DNA of 64,000 nucleotides from an uncultured Prevotella sp. (GCA_905233985.1 CAJOFA010000002.1:60972-124971), one strand, 5' to 3'. Shown: positions 43,015 to 51,481, counted from the stretch's first letter. Program-made: numbers and translations. The notes: generated by a model from the letters alone, not told the origin.

Positions 43015-44541
43015 CTACTTGTTATCTTGTATCAGGTTCTCACCGGTCATGTCGGCAGGCTGCTCCAGTCCCATGATGTGAAGGATGGAGGGAGCGACGT
43101 CGGCGAGGCGGCCGTCCTTTACAGTGGCGCTATTGTTGTTCGTCACGTAGATAAAGGGAACGGGGTTCAGCGAGTGAGCTGTATTCGGCGTGCCGTCGGG
43201 GTTGATGGCGTTGTCAGCATTACCATGGTCGGCAATGATGATAGCCTCATAGTCGTTGGCTTTTGCTGCCTCAATAACGTCATGAACGCAATGGTCAACG
43301 GCCCAGACAGCCTTGGCGATGGCGTTATAGACACCTGTGTGTCCTACCATGTCACCATTGGCGAAGTTGACAACAATGAAGTCATACTTGTTCTCATTGA
43401 TGGCTGCTACCAACTTGTCCTTCACCTCGTAGGCAGACATCTCAGGCTTGAGGTCGTAGGTAGCCACCTTCGGTGATGGTACGAGGATGCGGTCCTCACC
43501 GTCGAACGGGGCTTCACGACCACCATTGAAGAAAAACGTGACGTGAGCATATTTCTCTGTCTCGGCGGTGTGCAGCTGCTTCTTTCCCTGACGGCTGAGG
43601 TATTCGCCCAGCGTGTCTTCCACGTTCTCTTTGGGGAAGAGGATGTGTACGCCCGTGAAATTGGCATCATATGGCGTCATGCAGTAGTACTGCAGACCAG
43701 GAATGGTCTTCATGCCAGCCTCGGGCATATCCTGCTGTGTCAGGGCGATGGTCAGTTCCTTGGCGCGGTCGTTACGGAAGTTGATGAAGATGACCACGTC
43801 ACCCTCCTCGATAAGACCGTTGATAGAGGCATTGTGTATGGGCTTGATGAATTCGTCCGTCACACCCTCACTATAGCTTTCCTGCACAGCCTGTACCATA
43901 TCGGTAGCCTGCTTGCCAGTACCGTTGACGATGAGGTCGTAGCCTTCCTTCACGCGCTCCCAGCGCTTGTCGCGGTCCATTGCATAGAAGCGTCCCACAA
44001 TGCTGGCGATAGCGGCATCGTTAGCAGCGCAAACGTCACTTACTTGCTGAATGAATCCTTTTCCACTCTTCGGGTCGGTGTCACGACCATCCATGAAACA
44101 GTGTACGAAAACCTGATTCTTCAGCCCGTAGTGCTTGCCCACCTCGATGAGTTTGAACAGGTGGTCGAGGCTGGAGTGTACGCCGCCGTCACTGGTCAGA
44201 CCCATGAGGTGTAGTTTCTTGTTGTTCTCTTTAGCGTAGGTATAGGCAGCCTTCACCTGCGGATTCTCCACGATGGAGCCGTCCTTGCAGGCGCGGTTAA
44301 TCTTTACTAAGTCCTGATAAACGATACGTCCGGCACCGATGTTGAGGTGTCCCACTTCGGAGTTACCCATCTGTCCGTCTGGCAGACCGACGTCCTCACC
44401 CGAGGCAGCCAGTTGTGAGTGTGCGCTTACTGCGGTTAGATAATCCAGATACGGCGTCGGTGTGTTATAGATAACGTCACCCTGTCCATGCTTACCGATT
44501 CCCCATCCGTCGAGAATCATCAATAATGCTTTCTTTGCCAT
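43015..44541 (-). CDS. gpmI: 2,3-bisphosphoglycerate-independent phosphoglycerate mutase
   Basis: A 508-residue cytoplasmic glycolytic enzyme that interconverts 3- and 2-phosphoglycerate with two Mn ions. The N terminus ([11 protein letters not shown]) supplies a metal ligand Asp11; the phospho-acceptor Ser61 is in [33 protein letters not shown] and the C-terminal HGNADNAI metal-ligand block are present. The length matches the family (~510). It has its own promoter at 44637-44644 and a leader of about 95 bases that contains a hairpin. Confidence 0.97.
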   Translation of the reverse strand: MAKKALLMILDGWGIGKHGQGDVIYNTPTPYLDYLTAVSAHSQLAASGEDVGLPDGQMGNSEVGHLNIGAGRIVYQDLVKINRACKDGSIVENPQVKAAYTYAKENNKKLHLMGLTSDGGVHSSLDHLFKLIEVGKHYGLKNQVFVHCFMDGRDTDPKSGKGFIQQVSDVCAANDAAIASIVGRFYAMDRDKRWERVKEGYDLIVNGTGKQATDMVQAVQESYSEGVTDEFIKPIHNASINGLIEEGDVVIFINFRNDRAKELTIALTQQDMPEAGMKTIPGLQYYCMTPYDANFTGVHILFPKENVEDTLGEYLSRQGKKQLHTAETEKYAHVTFFFNGGREAPFDGEDRILVPSPKVATYDLKPEMSAYEVKDKLVAAINENKYDFIVVNFANGDMVGHTGVYNAIAKAVWAVDHCVHDVIEAAKANDYEAIIIADHGNADNAINPDGTPNTAHSLNPVPFIYVTNNNSATVKDGRLADVAPSILHIMGLEQPADMTGENLIQDNK

Positions 44542-44620
44542 CTTCTTAATTTATGATTTAACGATTTACTATTTCTTTTCAGCGTGCAATGTCGCGATTA
44601 AACGTGCGTGAGCAGTATCG

Positions 44621-44636
44621 CAGCGCTTTTGCGCTG
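44621..44636 (-). promoter_or_regulatory. Hairpin at the start of the gpmI leader
   Basis: CAGCGC and GCGCTG form a perfect 6-bp stem around a 4-base loop, starting at the first transcribed bases after the gpmI -7 element. A stem at the very 5' end of an mRNA is often stabilising. Confidence 0.5.
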
Positions 44637-44644
44637 CAAAGGTA
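44637..44644 (-). promoter_or_regulatory. Promoter -7 element of gpmI
   Basis: TACCTTTG on the minus strand, with no clear -33 TTTG at 19-21 bp. It gives a leader of about 95 bases before gpmI. Confidence 0.6.
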
Positions 44645-44687
44645 CGAATAAAAATGTAGAAAGAAGAATGAAGAACAAAGAATTTAC

Positions 44688-44741
44688 AAAAAAACTGCCC
44701 ACGGTCTGATGTCATGCCAATACCATCAGTCGCGTGGGCGG
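44688..44741 (-). terminator. Strong intrinsic terminator ending the candidate small RNA
   Basis: About 16 paired positions with GC-rich base (GCCCACG/CGTGGGC) and a run of seven T immediately after the stem on the minus strand. It could also stop read-through from the ComEA-like gene. Confidence 0.85.
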
Positions 44742-44770
44742 TTTCGCAGATTAGTGAATAACGTTGTACG
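44688..44770 (-). ncRNA. Candidate small RNA of about 80 nt with intrinsic terminator
   Basis: A complete promoter (44777-44807, minus strand) is followed by about 28 unpaired bases, then a long hairpin: 44724-44741 pairs with 44695-44711 (GCCCACG and CTGATG segments, with one bulge and one mismatch) around a 12-base loop, directly followed by seven T on the minus strand. No start codon with a meaningful frame fits within it. The gpmI promoter lies downstream of the terminator, so this is an independent unit and not a gpmI leader. I cannot assign it to a known RNA family. Confidence 0.6.
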
Positions 44771-44776
44771 TCGGTG

Positions 44777-44807
44777 CAAAGATACGCACAACCTCTTTAT
44801 TTTGCAA
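44777..44807 (-). promoter_or_regulatory. Promoter of the candidate small RNA
   Basis: On the minus strand TTG (44805-44807), 20 bp, TATCTTTG (44777-44784). No coding gene starts within 230 bases downstream. Confidence 0.7.
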
Positions 44808-44932
44808 TAGGTCCGATGACGTTGACACATATTACAGAGTCTAAGACGTTGATTATCAGTATTAATGTCAAAAAGCGGGAACGCTCATTGACACAAGAAA
44901 AGGCTAAAGATATAAGAGAAAAAAACACAGGA

Positions 44933-45817
44933 TTAGAATTCCACGTAGGGCTCGAGGCGGTGGATGGCTTCTGGCGGGAAGTCTTTGAGCAGAGAAAGGT
45001 CCTGCAAACTTTTGAGGGGACCGCGAAGACGGCGGTAGTCGATGATGGCCTTGGCCTGATAAAAGTTGATGTAGGGGTGTCGCTGCAGTTGATTGAGTGT
45101 CAGTTTGTTGAGGTTAATGCGATGCGTAGTGGGGTGGCTGACGATGAAGTAGGGAATGGCCTCTGCAGGGAAATCCTCTATCTCACGCAGCTGTTCTGTG
45201 CTGACATAACCACCGAGTCGCTGGCCGTAGCTGATGATGCGGCGGGCAAAAGCGGTGCCGATGCCCGGCACCTTACGCAACTGCATGGTGTCGGAGGTGT
45301 TGAGGTTGACGCTCTGCGGCTGTTCCACCTTCACGGGATATTTCAGCGTGTCACGAACGCTTGGCTCTGCCTCGCCGAAGAGTGTGGCGGCAGGTGTTGA
45401 TAAGTCAGAGGAGATACGGATATAAGGCTCCAGCTCGTGATACTCTTTAACGGAGAGTCCGTAGAGTCGCGCAAAGTCTTCTTTCTTCCGATAGATTCCC
45501 CCGCGCGCGCGATACTTATATATATTACGAACCTGCCATGGTCGCAAGCCAAGTCGCAACAGCTGTGTAGAGTCGGCTGTGTTTGGGTCGAAGGGAAAGC
45601 GCTCCGCCGCTCGTGCCTCACCCTGATAGTAGGGCTGACGGTTGCCGAAGCGAGCAGAGTCTTGCTGCGTAGAATCTCCTGTGGTGACTGCTGACGAATC
45701 TGTCGTGTCTCGCTGTCCCGTGAACAGCAGCACGCCCAATGCTACGACTCCGATAAGCAGCACGAAGAGCAACGCCTGACGGTCAGACTTTCTGATATAG
45801 AAGAAGTCACGAAACAT
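44933..45817 (-). CDS. ComEA-like helix-hairpin-helix protein
   Basis: A 294-residue protein with an N-terminal membrane anchor (residues ~15-33, ALLFVLLIGVVALGVLLF), a Ser/Thr/Asp-rich linker, and three helix-hairpin-helix modules: PNTADSTQLLRLGLRPWQVRNIYKYRARGGIY, NTSDTMQLRKVPGIGTAFARRIISYGQRLGGY, and LNKLTLNQLQRHPYINFYQAKAIIDYRRLRG. HhH modules of this type bind DNA; ComEA proteins do so during DNA uptake, but in Bacteroidetes such proteins are common and their role is not established. It is transcribed on its own, 38 bp from the NSS transporter gene on the same strand. Confidence 0.85.
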   Translation of the reverse strand: MFRDFFYIRKSDRQALLFVLLIGVVALGVLLFTGQRDTTDSSAVTTGDSTQQDSARFGNRQPYYQGEARAAERFPFDPNTADSTQLLRLGLRPWQVRNIYKYRARGGIYRKKEDFARLYGLSVKEYHELEPYIRISSDLSTPAATLFGEAEPSVRDTLKYPVKVEQPQSVNLNTSDTMQLRKVPGIGTAFARRIISYGQRLGGYVSTEQLREIEDFPAEAIPYFIVSHPTTHRINLNKLTLNQLQRHPYINFYQAKAIIDYRRLRGPLKSLQDLSLLKDFPPEAIHRLEPYVEF

Positions 45818-45855
45818 TTGGAAATTTCTGTGTTATTGTATTATCTGTGATTTTA

Positions 45856-47256
45856 TTAAATGATTCCCAAACCTCGGAGGAAGACAAGCACAATGGCAAC
45901 GGGGCAGACGAAGCGGATGCAGAACAGATAGACACCGAAGATACGTCCACGCAAGGTACCGCCGTTAGTCAGCTCGTCCTTGATAATCTGCTTCGGCACA
46001 TACCATCCCAGGAAGAGACAGGTGAGCAAGCCACCGCAAGGCAGGAATATCTGACCAGTGAGGAAGTCGAACCAGTCGAACATCGAACGACCGCCCACCA
46101 CCAACCAGTCGTGTGTTCCACCAAACGACAAGGCGCAGAAGGTACCCAATAGTGCACAGAACACGCTGACGCATGCGGCTCCCTTTTTACGTGAGAGATG
46201 AAACTCCTCGTGGAAGAATGCCGTGCTCACCTCATGCAGTGACATGAGTGACGTCAGGGCAGCCAACGACAACAGGGCATAGAACAGCAACGCCACCGCC
46301 TCACCGAGGAACGGTACACCGGCAAAGGCCTGCTGGAACACGCTGGGCAGGGTGATGAACACCAGTCCGGGACCACAGTACTGGCTGGAAAGCTCGGGGT
46401 TGGACATCAGCTCTGGCGCATTAGGATGGATGGCGAAGAAGGCAGGGAAAATCATGAGACCTGCCAGGATTGCTATCAGCGTGTCGATGCTGACAATCTG
46501 CAAGGCCGACTTCGTCAGGTGGGTGTCGCGTTTGAAGTAGCTCGCATAGGTACACAGACAGCCCATACCCACGCTGAGTGAGTAAAATGCCTGTCCCAAG
46601 GCACCCAAGAACACATTGCTGTCAACTTTTGTGAAGTCGGGGCTGAACAGGAAGTTGATTCCATTGACAGCGCCTGGCAACAGACACGATGCGACGGCAA
46701 TAACGACGAGCAACAGGAACAGCAGGGGCATCATCATCTTCGATCCTTTCTCGATGCCTTTCTCCACACCACGGGAAATGATGAAATGGCACAGCAGCAT
46801 GAACAACAGCATACATACCACCGGCTTCCACGGGTGTGTGGAGAAGGTGTCAAAGTAACTCTTCACGTAGTTGGCATCGCCGCTAAGATGTCCTACGGCT
46901 GAGGCATAGATATACTGGAGGCACCATCCCGACACCACTACATAATAGCTGGTGATGAGGAAACCCGTAATAACACCGAAGTAACCAATCATTCGCCACG
47001 GGGTGCCACCGGCCAGCAAAGAATAAGCCCGAGCTGTATTGGCCTGAGCCCTGCGACCGATGATAAACTCGTTCAACATACAGGGGATGCCCAGCATGAA
47101 GACACAGACAATATAAATGATGATAAAGGCGGCACCACCATTCTGTCCGGTCATATAAGGGAAACGCCACACGTTACCCAGCCCGACAGCCGAGCCTGCG
47201 GTGGCTAAAATGATACCTAACTTACTTCCAAAATTCGCTCTTTCTGTTGATGACAT
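45856..47256 (-). CDS. Sodium-dependent transporter, NSS/SNF family
   Basis: A 466-residue inner-membrane symporter that uses the sodium gradient to import amino acids or similar amines. ATG 47256 (MSSTERANFGSKLG) is preferred because it follows the promoter at 47281-47288; the longer frame starts upstream of it. The signature unwound TM1 region GSAVGLGNVWRFPYMTGQNGGAAF is intact, and about 12 hydrophobic segments are spread over the length, as in LeuT-like transporters. Substrate cannot be predicted. It is divergent from the VanZ-like gene. Confidence 0.93.
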   Translation of the reverse strand: MSSTERANFGSKLGIILATAGSAVGLGNVWRFPYMTGQNGGAAFIIIYIVCVFMLGIPCMLNEFIIGRRAQANTARAYSLLAGGTPWRMIGYFGVITGFLITSYYVVVSGWCLQYIYASAVGHLSGDANYVKSYFDTFSTHPWKPVVCMLLFMLLCHFIISRGVEKGIEKGSKMMMPLLFLLLVVIAVASCLLPGAVNGINFLFSPDFTKVDSNVFLGALGQAFYSLSVGMGCLCTYASYFKRDTHLTKSALQIVSIDTLIAILAGLMIFPAFFAIHPNAPELMSNPELSSQYCGPGLVFITLPSVFQQAFAGVPFLGEAVALLFYALLSLAALTSLMSLHEVSTAFFHEEFHLSRKKGAACVSVFCALLGTFCALSFGGTHDWLVVGGRSMFDWFDFLTGQIFLPCGGLLTCLFLGWYVPKQIIKDELTNGGTLRGRIFGVYLFCIRFVCPVAIVLVFLRGLGII

Positions 47257-47280
47257 CTCTATTTTGTGCTTATTCGCCTG

Positions 47281-47288
47281 CAAAAGTA
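47281..47288 (-). promoter_or_regulatory. Promoter -7 element of the NSS transporter gene
   Basis: TACTTTTG on the minus strand, 24 bases before the start codon. Upstream of it lies an AATTCAT simple repeat (about 47292-47318) that forms the spacer to the divergent VanZ promoter. Confidence 0.6.
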
Positions 47289-47291
47289 CTA

Positions 47292-47318
47292 AATAATTCA
47301 TAATTCATAATTCATAAA
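47292..47318. repeat. AATTCAT tandem repeat in a divergent promoter region
   Basis: Three to four imperfect copies of a 7-8 bp unit (AATAATTCAT, AATTCAT, AATTCAT) lie between two divergent -7 elements. Copy-number change would alter the spacing upstream of both promoters. Confidence 0.6.
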
Positions 47319-47332
47319 TCACAAATATTTTA

Positions 47333-47340
47333 TACTTTTG
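47333..47340 (+). promoter_or_regulatory. Promoter -7 element of the VanZ-like gene
   Basis: TACTTTTG followed by CACCCAAATTAGTAT, nearly identical to the start of the transcript at 22539. It lies 29 bases before the start codon. Confidence 0.6.
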
Positions 47341-47369
47341 CACCCAAATTAGTATAAAAGGACAAGATA

Positions 47370-47753
47370 ATGTATCAATATGTAAGGAAATACCCGTTTT
47401 CGCTGGTTTGCTTTGTCATTATCTGGGTGCTTTCGCTCACCCCGATTTTTCCCGAGACGCCCTTTGACAACGTTCAATTCGCGGATAAGTGGACACATCT
47501 GGTCATGTATGGCGGTACGTGTGGTGTGCTGTGGATAGAGTACCTACGCAGCCACACTATATATAATAAGGTAAAACTGTTCCTATGGGCGTGGGTAGCA
47601 CCTATCGTGATGAGCGGCGTGCTGGAACTGCTACAAGAGTACTGCACCGGCGGCCGTCGCGACGGCGACTGGCTTGACCTGCTGGCCAATGCCACTGGCG
47701 TCACTCTGGCTGCTCTGTTCGGTATGGTGCTGATGAAGGCGTGGCGGAAATAA
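47370..47753 (+). CDS. VanZ-like family membrane protein
   Basis: A 127-residue membrane protein with four hydrophobic segments. The VanZ pattern is clear: an early SLTP (LSLTPIFPE), DKWTHLVMYGGTCGVLW, and E-x-x-Q in LELLQEYCTGGRRDGDWLDLLANATGV. VanZ domains occur in teicoplanin resistance and in uncharacterised membrane proteins; here there are no resistance genes, so no resistance role is suggested. Its stop codon directly abuts the stop codon of the convergent CYTH gene. Confidence 0.88.
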   Translation: MYQYVRKYPFSLVCFVIIWVLSLTPIFPETPFDNVQFADKWTHLVMYGGTCGVLWIEYLRSHTIYNKVKLFLWAWVAPIVMSGVLELLQEYCTGGRRDGDWLDLLANATGVTLAALFGMVLMKAWRK

Positions 47754-48239
47754 TTATGTACGCACTCCCCATTCCTTAAAAGGATGCACGCGAAGCTGTG
47801 AGTTATAGTAACGTCGGTCACCAGTCACTTCCTCGCCGATAAAGGCAGGAATGATGATATCCTCGCCGGCGCTGTACAGTTCCACCTCGGCCATCACAAG
47901 TCCTTCGTTATCGCCGAAGAACTCATCCACCTCGAATGTATGATCGCCGCTCTTGACCAACCAGCGAGTTTTCTCTATCACCCCGGGCTCGCAGAGACGG
48001 AACAAATGCTTCGCCTCATCGACGGAAATTTCCTTCTCGAACTCATAGCGTGACAGTCCTCCGTCAAGACTCGGGCCTTTGATGGTGAGGAATGCTGTGT
48101 CGTCACGTTGCCGAACACGTACTGTCCGTCCACGCTCACTACAGATGTATCCTTGCCGGATGTGACTATGCGCGTAAGCCTCGCGCTTGAACGACTGGTC
48201 AAGCACGAGGAACTTACGTTCAATCTCCATTCCACTCAT
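47754..48239 (-). CDS. CYTH domain protein (triphosphate tunnel metalloenzyme)
   Basis: A 161-residue cytoplasmic protein with the ExExK signature (MEIERKF) at its start and charged beta strands typical of the tunnel fold (RQGYICSERGRTVRVRQRDDTAFLTIKGP, YEFEKEIS, FEVDEFFGDNEGLVMAEVEL). Bacterial members hydrolyse inorganic triphosphate or make cAMP from ATP; short stand-alone CYTH proteins like this one are most often triphosphatases. The start could be ATG 48239 or 48230; the first overlaps the stop of the microprotein gene (TAATG), indicating coupling. Confidence 0.9.
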   Translation of the reverse strand: MSGMEIERKFLVLDQSFKREAYAHSHIRQGYICSERGRTVRVRQRDDTAFLTIKGPSLDGGLSRYEFEKEISVDEAKHLFRLCEPGVIEKTRWLVKSGDHTFEVDEFFGDNEGLVMAEVELYSAGEDIIIPAFIGEEVTGDRRYYNSQLRVHPFKEWGVRT

Positions 48240-48379
48240 TACATGCTAATAGCTTGAAGGATGAGGAACACGACGGCCGCGGCAATCAATGCGCCGAATA
48301 CCCAGTTTACAATCTTCTTTCCCTCTTTCTCCTGCCGTGCTTCACGGGCTGCGCGGCGAGCCTTTCCTTTCTGACTCAT
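48239..48379 (-). CDS. 46-residue single-pass membrane microprotein
   Basis: A short gene from ATG 48379 to the TAA at 48241-48239. The product starts MSQKGKARRAAREARQEKEG and continues into a hydrophobic helix of about 22 residues (VNWVFGALIAAAVVFLILQA) near its end, so it is a strongly basic cytoplasmic tail plus one membrane anchor. Its stop overlaps the CYTH start as TAATG, and it lies 38 bp after prfB on the same strand; codons are used normally, which supports a real gene. The function is unknown. Basic-tail microproteins of this kind may bind nucleic acid or a membrane complex, but that is speculation. Confidence 0.65.
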   Translation of the reverse strand: MSQKGKARRAAREARQEKEGKKIVNWVFGALIAAAVVFLILQAISM

Positions 48380-48417
48380 AATTTTGATTTATTACTTGAC
48401 AATTTACTATTTACAAT

Positions 48418-49536
48418 TTATTCTTCCGTTACGGGGAACTCCATCAGGTATGCCTTGATGAAGTCATCTATCTTGCCGTTCATGACACCATCGACGTCTG
48501 AGGTCTGGTAGTTTGTGCGGTGGTCTTTTACACGCTTGTCATCAAAGACATACGAACGTATCTGACTGCCCCATTCAATCTTCTTCTTGCCGGCCTCTAT
48601 CTTCGCCTGTGCCTCCAGGCGTTTCTTCATGGCACGGTCATAGAGCTGTGATTTCAACAGCTTCAACGCACGTTCCTTGTTTTTCGGCTGGTCGCGTGTC
48701 TCGGTGTTCTCGATGAGGATTTCCTCTTCCTCTCCCGTGTCGGGGTCGGTGTACCAATAGCGCAGACGTACGCCCGATTCCACCTTATTGACATTCTGTC
48801 CGCCTGCACCGCTGCTGCGGAATGTGTCCCAACTGAGTTTGGCTGGGTCAACATACACCTCGATGGTGTCATCAACCAACGGCGAGACGAAGACAGAAGC
48901 GAATGAAGTCATGCGTTTGCCCTGTGCATTGAACGGGCTGACACGCACCAAACGGTGCACGCCGTTCTCACTCTTCAGATAGCCATAGGCATACTCACCG
49001 CCCTCTATCTGCATGGTGACACTCTTGATGCCGGCCTCATCGCCGTCAAGGAGGTTCGAGATGGTGACCTTGTAGCCGTGAGCTTCGGCCCAACGCTGAT
49101 ACATTCGCATGAGCATCGATGCCCAGTCCTGGCTCTCCGTGCCACCGGCGCCGCTGTTAATTTTCAACACGCAATCCATCGGGTCCTCTTTCTGGCGCAG
49201 CATGTTCATCAGTTCCAAATCCTCTATGGCTTTCATTGCCTTGCTGTAGTCGTCATCGACCTCCTCTTCGGTGACCATCTCATCCTTATAGAAATCGAAG
49301 GCGAGCTGTAGCTCGTCAGCCAGCGTACGCACCTGCTTGTAGCCATCAAGCCACCGCTTGATGCTCTTTACCTTCTTCATCTGTTCCTCGGCACGCTTCG
49401 GGTCGTCCCAGAAGTCGGGTGCCTGCGTACGCAGGTCCTCCTCCTCGAACTCCATCTGTTTCTCATCTATCTTCAGATAGTGTCTCAGCTTATCCGCTCT
49501 GTCGAGCACATCTTTTAATTGGTCTTGTGTAATCAT
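48418..49536 (-). CDS. prfB: Peptide chain release factor 2
   Basis: A 372-residue protein that recognises UGA and UAA codons and triggers peptide release. The anticodon-like SPF motif is at 200-202 (VRVSPFNAQGKR) and the catalytic GGQ at 245-247 (SSGAGGQNVNKVES). The frame is continuous from ATG 49536; the region equivalent to the E. coli programmed frameshift (LRHYLKIDEK, residues 18-27) has no in-frame stop and no CTTTGA slip site, so no frameshift is needed. It starts 3 bp after the acyl-CoA ligase gene. Confidence 0.96.
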   Translation of the reverse strand: MITQDQLKDVLDRADKLRHYLKIDEKQMEFEEEDLRTQAPDFWDDPKRAEEQMKKVKSIKRWLDGYKQVRTLADELQLAFDFYKDEMVTEEEVDDDYSKAMKAIEDLELMNMLRQKEDPMDCVLKINSGAGGTESQDWASMLMRMYQRWAEAHGYKVTISNLLDGDEAGIKSVTMQIEGGEYAYGYLKSENGVHRLVRVSPFNAQGKRMTSFASVFVSPLVDDTIEVYVDPAKLSWDTFRSSGAGGQNVNKVESGVRLRYWYTDPDTGEEEEILIENTETRDQPKNKERALKLLKSQLYDRAMKKRLEAQAKIEAGKKKIEWGSQIRSYVFDDKRVKDHRTNYQTSDVDGVMNGKIDDFIKAYLMEFPVTEE

Positions 49537-49539
49537 ATC

Positions 49540-51348
49540 TTATTCCGCGTACATCGCGTCAATTTCTTTCTTGTAGTTCTCATTCAGCACGCGGCGCTTA
49601 ATCTTCAACGTGTTCGTCAGTTCACCGCGGTCCATGGAGAAGTGATGGGGGAGGAGTGTGAAGCGCTTGACCTGCTCGTAGTGGGCAAGCTGCTGCTGCA
49701 GCGTCTCGATGCGCTCCATCATCATGTCGTATATCTCACGGTTACGACAGAGGTCCTCGCGATCCTTATAATATATGTTATGCTTGGCGGCATACTCCTC
49801 CAACAATTTATACTCCGGTATGATGAGCGCCGATACGAACTTCCGCTGGTCGGCAATGATAGCTATCTGGTCAATGTACTTGTCAACAAGGAGCTTCGAC
49901 TCAATCATCTGCGGTGCGATATACTTACCGTTCGATGTCTTGAACAGGTCCTTGATGCGCTCCTTCAGGAACAGCTCACCGTCTTTCATGTATCCGGCAT
50001 CGCCCGTGCGGAAGTAGCCGTCTTCGGTGAAGGACTCCTTGTTCAGGTCTTCACGGTTATAGTAGCCGCGTGTGATGGTGGGACCTTTCAGCAGTACCTC
50101 GCCCTCGTCGCTGATTTTAATGTCGATGGAGTCAATGGGCACACCTACGCCCCCGACGGTAAACGGCTCCCCCAAGCGATTACATGTCACCGTTGCCAAA
50201 CTCTCCGTGAGGCCATAGCCCACTATCATGTTCAAACCGATGGCGTGTACAAACTCCTCAACGGCAGGATTTACGGCAGCACCTGCGGTGGGGAAGATAT
50301 TGGCATTCTCCAATCCCAGCTCCTTACGTACAAGGCTGAAGATGGTGCGGTTAATCATTTCATACTCCAGATGCAGGGCTACGGGTGGTTTCAGTCCCTT
50401 GCTCAAGTAGGCAATGTTATGTTTCTTTCCCACGGCCAGCGCATGCTGGAAGATGGCACGCTTGGCGGGGTTGGCATTGTCTATCTGCTCCTGCACACCC
50501 TGCATCACTTTCTCCCAGAAGCGGGGCACGCTTGACATGGATGTGGGATGCGTCTGGCGCATGGTCTGCTGCACCTGTTGGGGATAGGTGTTCACGATAA
50601 GACGTGCGCCGACAGACAAACTCAGAATGGCCCATCCGCGTTCGAAGATGTGTGTATAAGGCAGGAAGTTCAATACACGGTCCTTATCACTTACCGCCAC
50701 ACACTTTCCGTTGGCTTCCATAGCGGCATAGAACTGTCCGAATGTCAAGATGACACCCTTCGAGTCTCCTGTCGTGCCGCTGGTATAGAGAATATTCGCT
50801 ATTTCGTCCATTGATGCCTGCTGCTGGCGCTCTTTGACGGCAGCCTCATGCTCAAGAGATTCCCCTTCCTTTAGGAAGTCATCAAAATAAACCGTGCCTG
50901 GATCATGGCTACTGATGCGCACCTTCGGGTCAAAGACGATGATGCGTTCCAGCGTCGGACAGAACGAGAACACGCGGTGTGCCTTGTCATACTGCTCCTG
51001 TTCGCCTACGAAGAGCAGGCGAATCTTGGCGTCGTTAATCATGAACTGTATCTGCTGTTCCGAACTTGTGGCATAGAATGGAATAGTTGTGGCTCGCACG
51101 CCCCATGCACCGAAGTCACAGAACAGGTATTGCACCGAGTTCTGTGAGAAAATGCCGATGTTCTCCTGTGGCTGCACGTTCAGCTCAATCAATGCTTTCG
51201 ACACCTTGCTGACCGTGCCTGCAAACTGCTGCCACGAATACGATTTCCATTCCGAGCCACCGAAATCCTGATAGATCAACGCTTCGCGCTGACCGTAGTG
51301 CGCGGCCAGGTCATGAACGAGTACAGACAGATGACTGTTGATTTGCAT
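49540..51348 (-). CDS. Long-chain acyl-CoA synthetase (AMP-forming)
   Basis: A 602-residue enzyme that activates fatty acids to acyl-CoA through an acyl-adenylate. ATG 51348 (MQINSHLSVL) lies 24 bases after the promoter; the longer frame begins upstream of it. The ATP-binding P-loop YTSGTTGDSKGVILT, the GYGLTES motif, the YFRTGD hinge region and the C-terminal GKYIAPQ are present. The sequence is of the FadD15/eukaryote-like long type common in Bacteroidetes. It is first in an operon with prfB, the microprotein and the CYTH gene. Confidence 0.93.
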   Translation of the reverse strand: MQINSHLSVLVHDLAAHYGQREALIYQDFGGSEWKSYSWQQFAGTVSKVSKALIELNVQPQENIGIFSQNSVQYLFCDFGAWGVRATTIPFYATSSEQQIQFMINDAKIRLLFVGEQEQYDKAHRVFSFCPTLERIIVFDPKVRISSHDPGTVYFDDFLKEGESLEHEAAVKERQQQASMDEIANILYTSGTTGDSKGVILTFGQFYAAMEANGKCVAVSDKDRVLNFLPYTHIFERGWAILSLSVGARLIVNTYPQQVQQTMRQTHPTSMSSVPRFWEKVMQGVQEQIDNANPAKRAIFQHALAVGKKHNIAYLSKGLKPPVALHLEYEMINRTIFSLVRKELGLENANIFPTAGAAVNPAVEEFVHAIGLNMIVGYGLTESLATVTCNRLGEPFTVGGVGVPIDSIDIKISDEGEVLLKGPTITRGYYNREDLNKESFTEDGYFRTGDAGYMKDGELFLKERIKDLFKTSNGKYIAPQMIESKLLVDKYIDQIAIIADQRKFVSALIIPEYKLLEEYAAKHNIYYKDREDLCRNREIYDMMMERIETLQQQLAHYEQVKRFTLLPHHFSMDRGELTNTLKIKRRVLNENYKKEIDAMYAE

Positions 51349-51372
51349 AAGCACACTTTTGTTTTTATTGCG

Positions 51373-51403
51373 CAAAGGTACAAATAAGTGAGCAGAATAC
51401 AAA
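51373..51403 (-). promoter_or_regulatory. Promoter of the acyl-CoA ligase-prfB operon
   Basis: On the minus strand TTTG (51400-51403), 19 bp, TACCTTTG (51373-51380). Confidence 0.75.
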
Positions 51404-51441
51404 ATAAAACTTGTCTTTAATTTTCATTTTGTTTCTATTTA

Positions 51442-51473
51442 TTTGTTTTTCTTCCGAATATTTCGTATCTTTG
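51442..51473 (+). promoter_or_regulatory. Promoter of the M20 deacylase gene (short or no leader)
   Basis: TTTG (51442-51445), 20 bp, TATCTTTG (51466-51473), then 8 bases to ATG 51482. Confidence 0.75.
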
Positions 51474-51481
51474 CCCTCACG

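Larger units (their letters stand above)
44542..44932. other. 391-base intergenic region between gpmI and the ComEA-like gene
   Basis: Reading from right to left on the minus strand it holds: the 3' untranslated end of the ComEA-like gene, with a very short AGCG/CGCT hairpin and T run near 44873-44890 that could be a weak terminator; a full promoter at 44777-44807; a candidate small RNA ending in a strong intrinsic terminator (44688-44741); the gpmI -7 element (44637-44644); and a palindromic hairpin in the gpmI leader (44621-44636). I see no credible protein-coding gene in it. Confidence 0.6.

Noticed and set aside
44542..44932. tRNA or known riboswitch in the long intergenic region
   Set aside because: No cloverleaf, CCA end or riboswitch signature; only one long hairpin with a T run.
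44774..45400. Plus-strand frame of 208 codons near the candidate small RNA
   Set aside because: Mostly overlaps the ComEA-like gene, which has three helix-hairpin-helix motifs on the other strand; no promoter fits.
47370..47753. Glycopeptide-resistance role for the VanZ-like protein
   Set aside because: VanZ-like domains are widespread and no van genes are nearby.
49519..50535. Plus-strand frame of 338 codons opposite the acyl-CoA ligase
   Set aside because: Shadow of a conserved AMP-forming enzyme.
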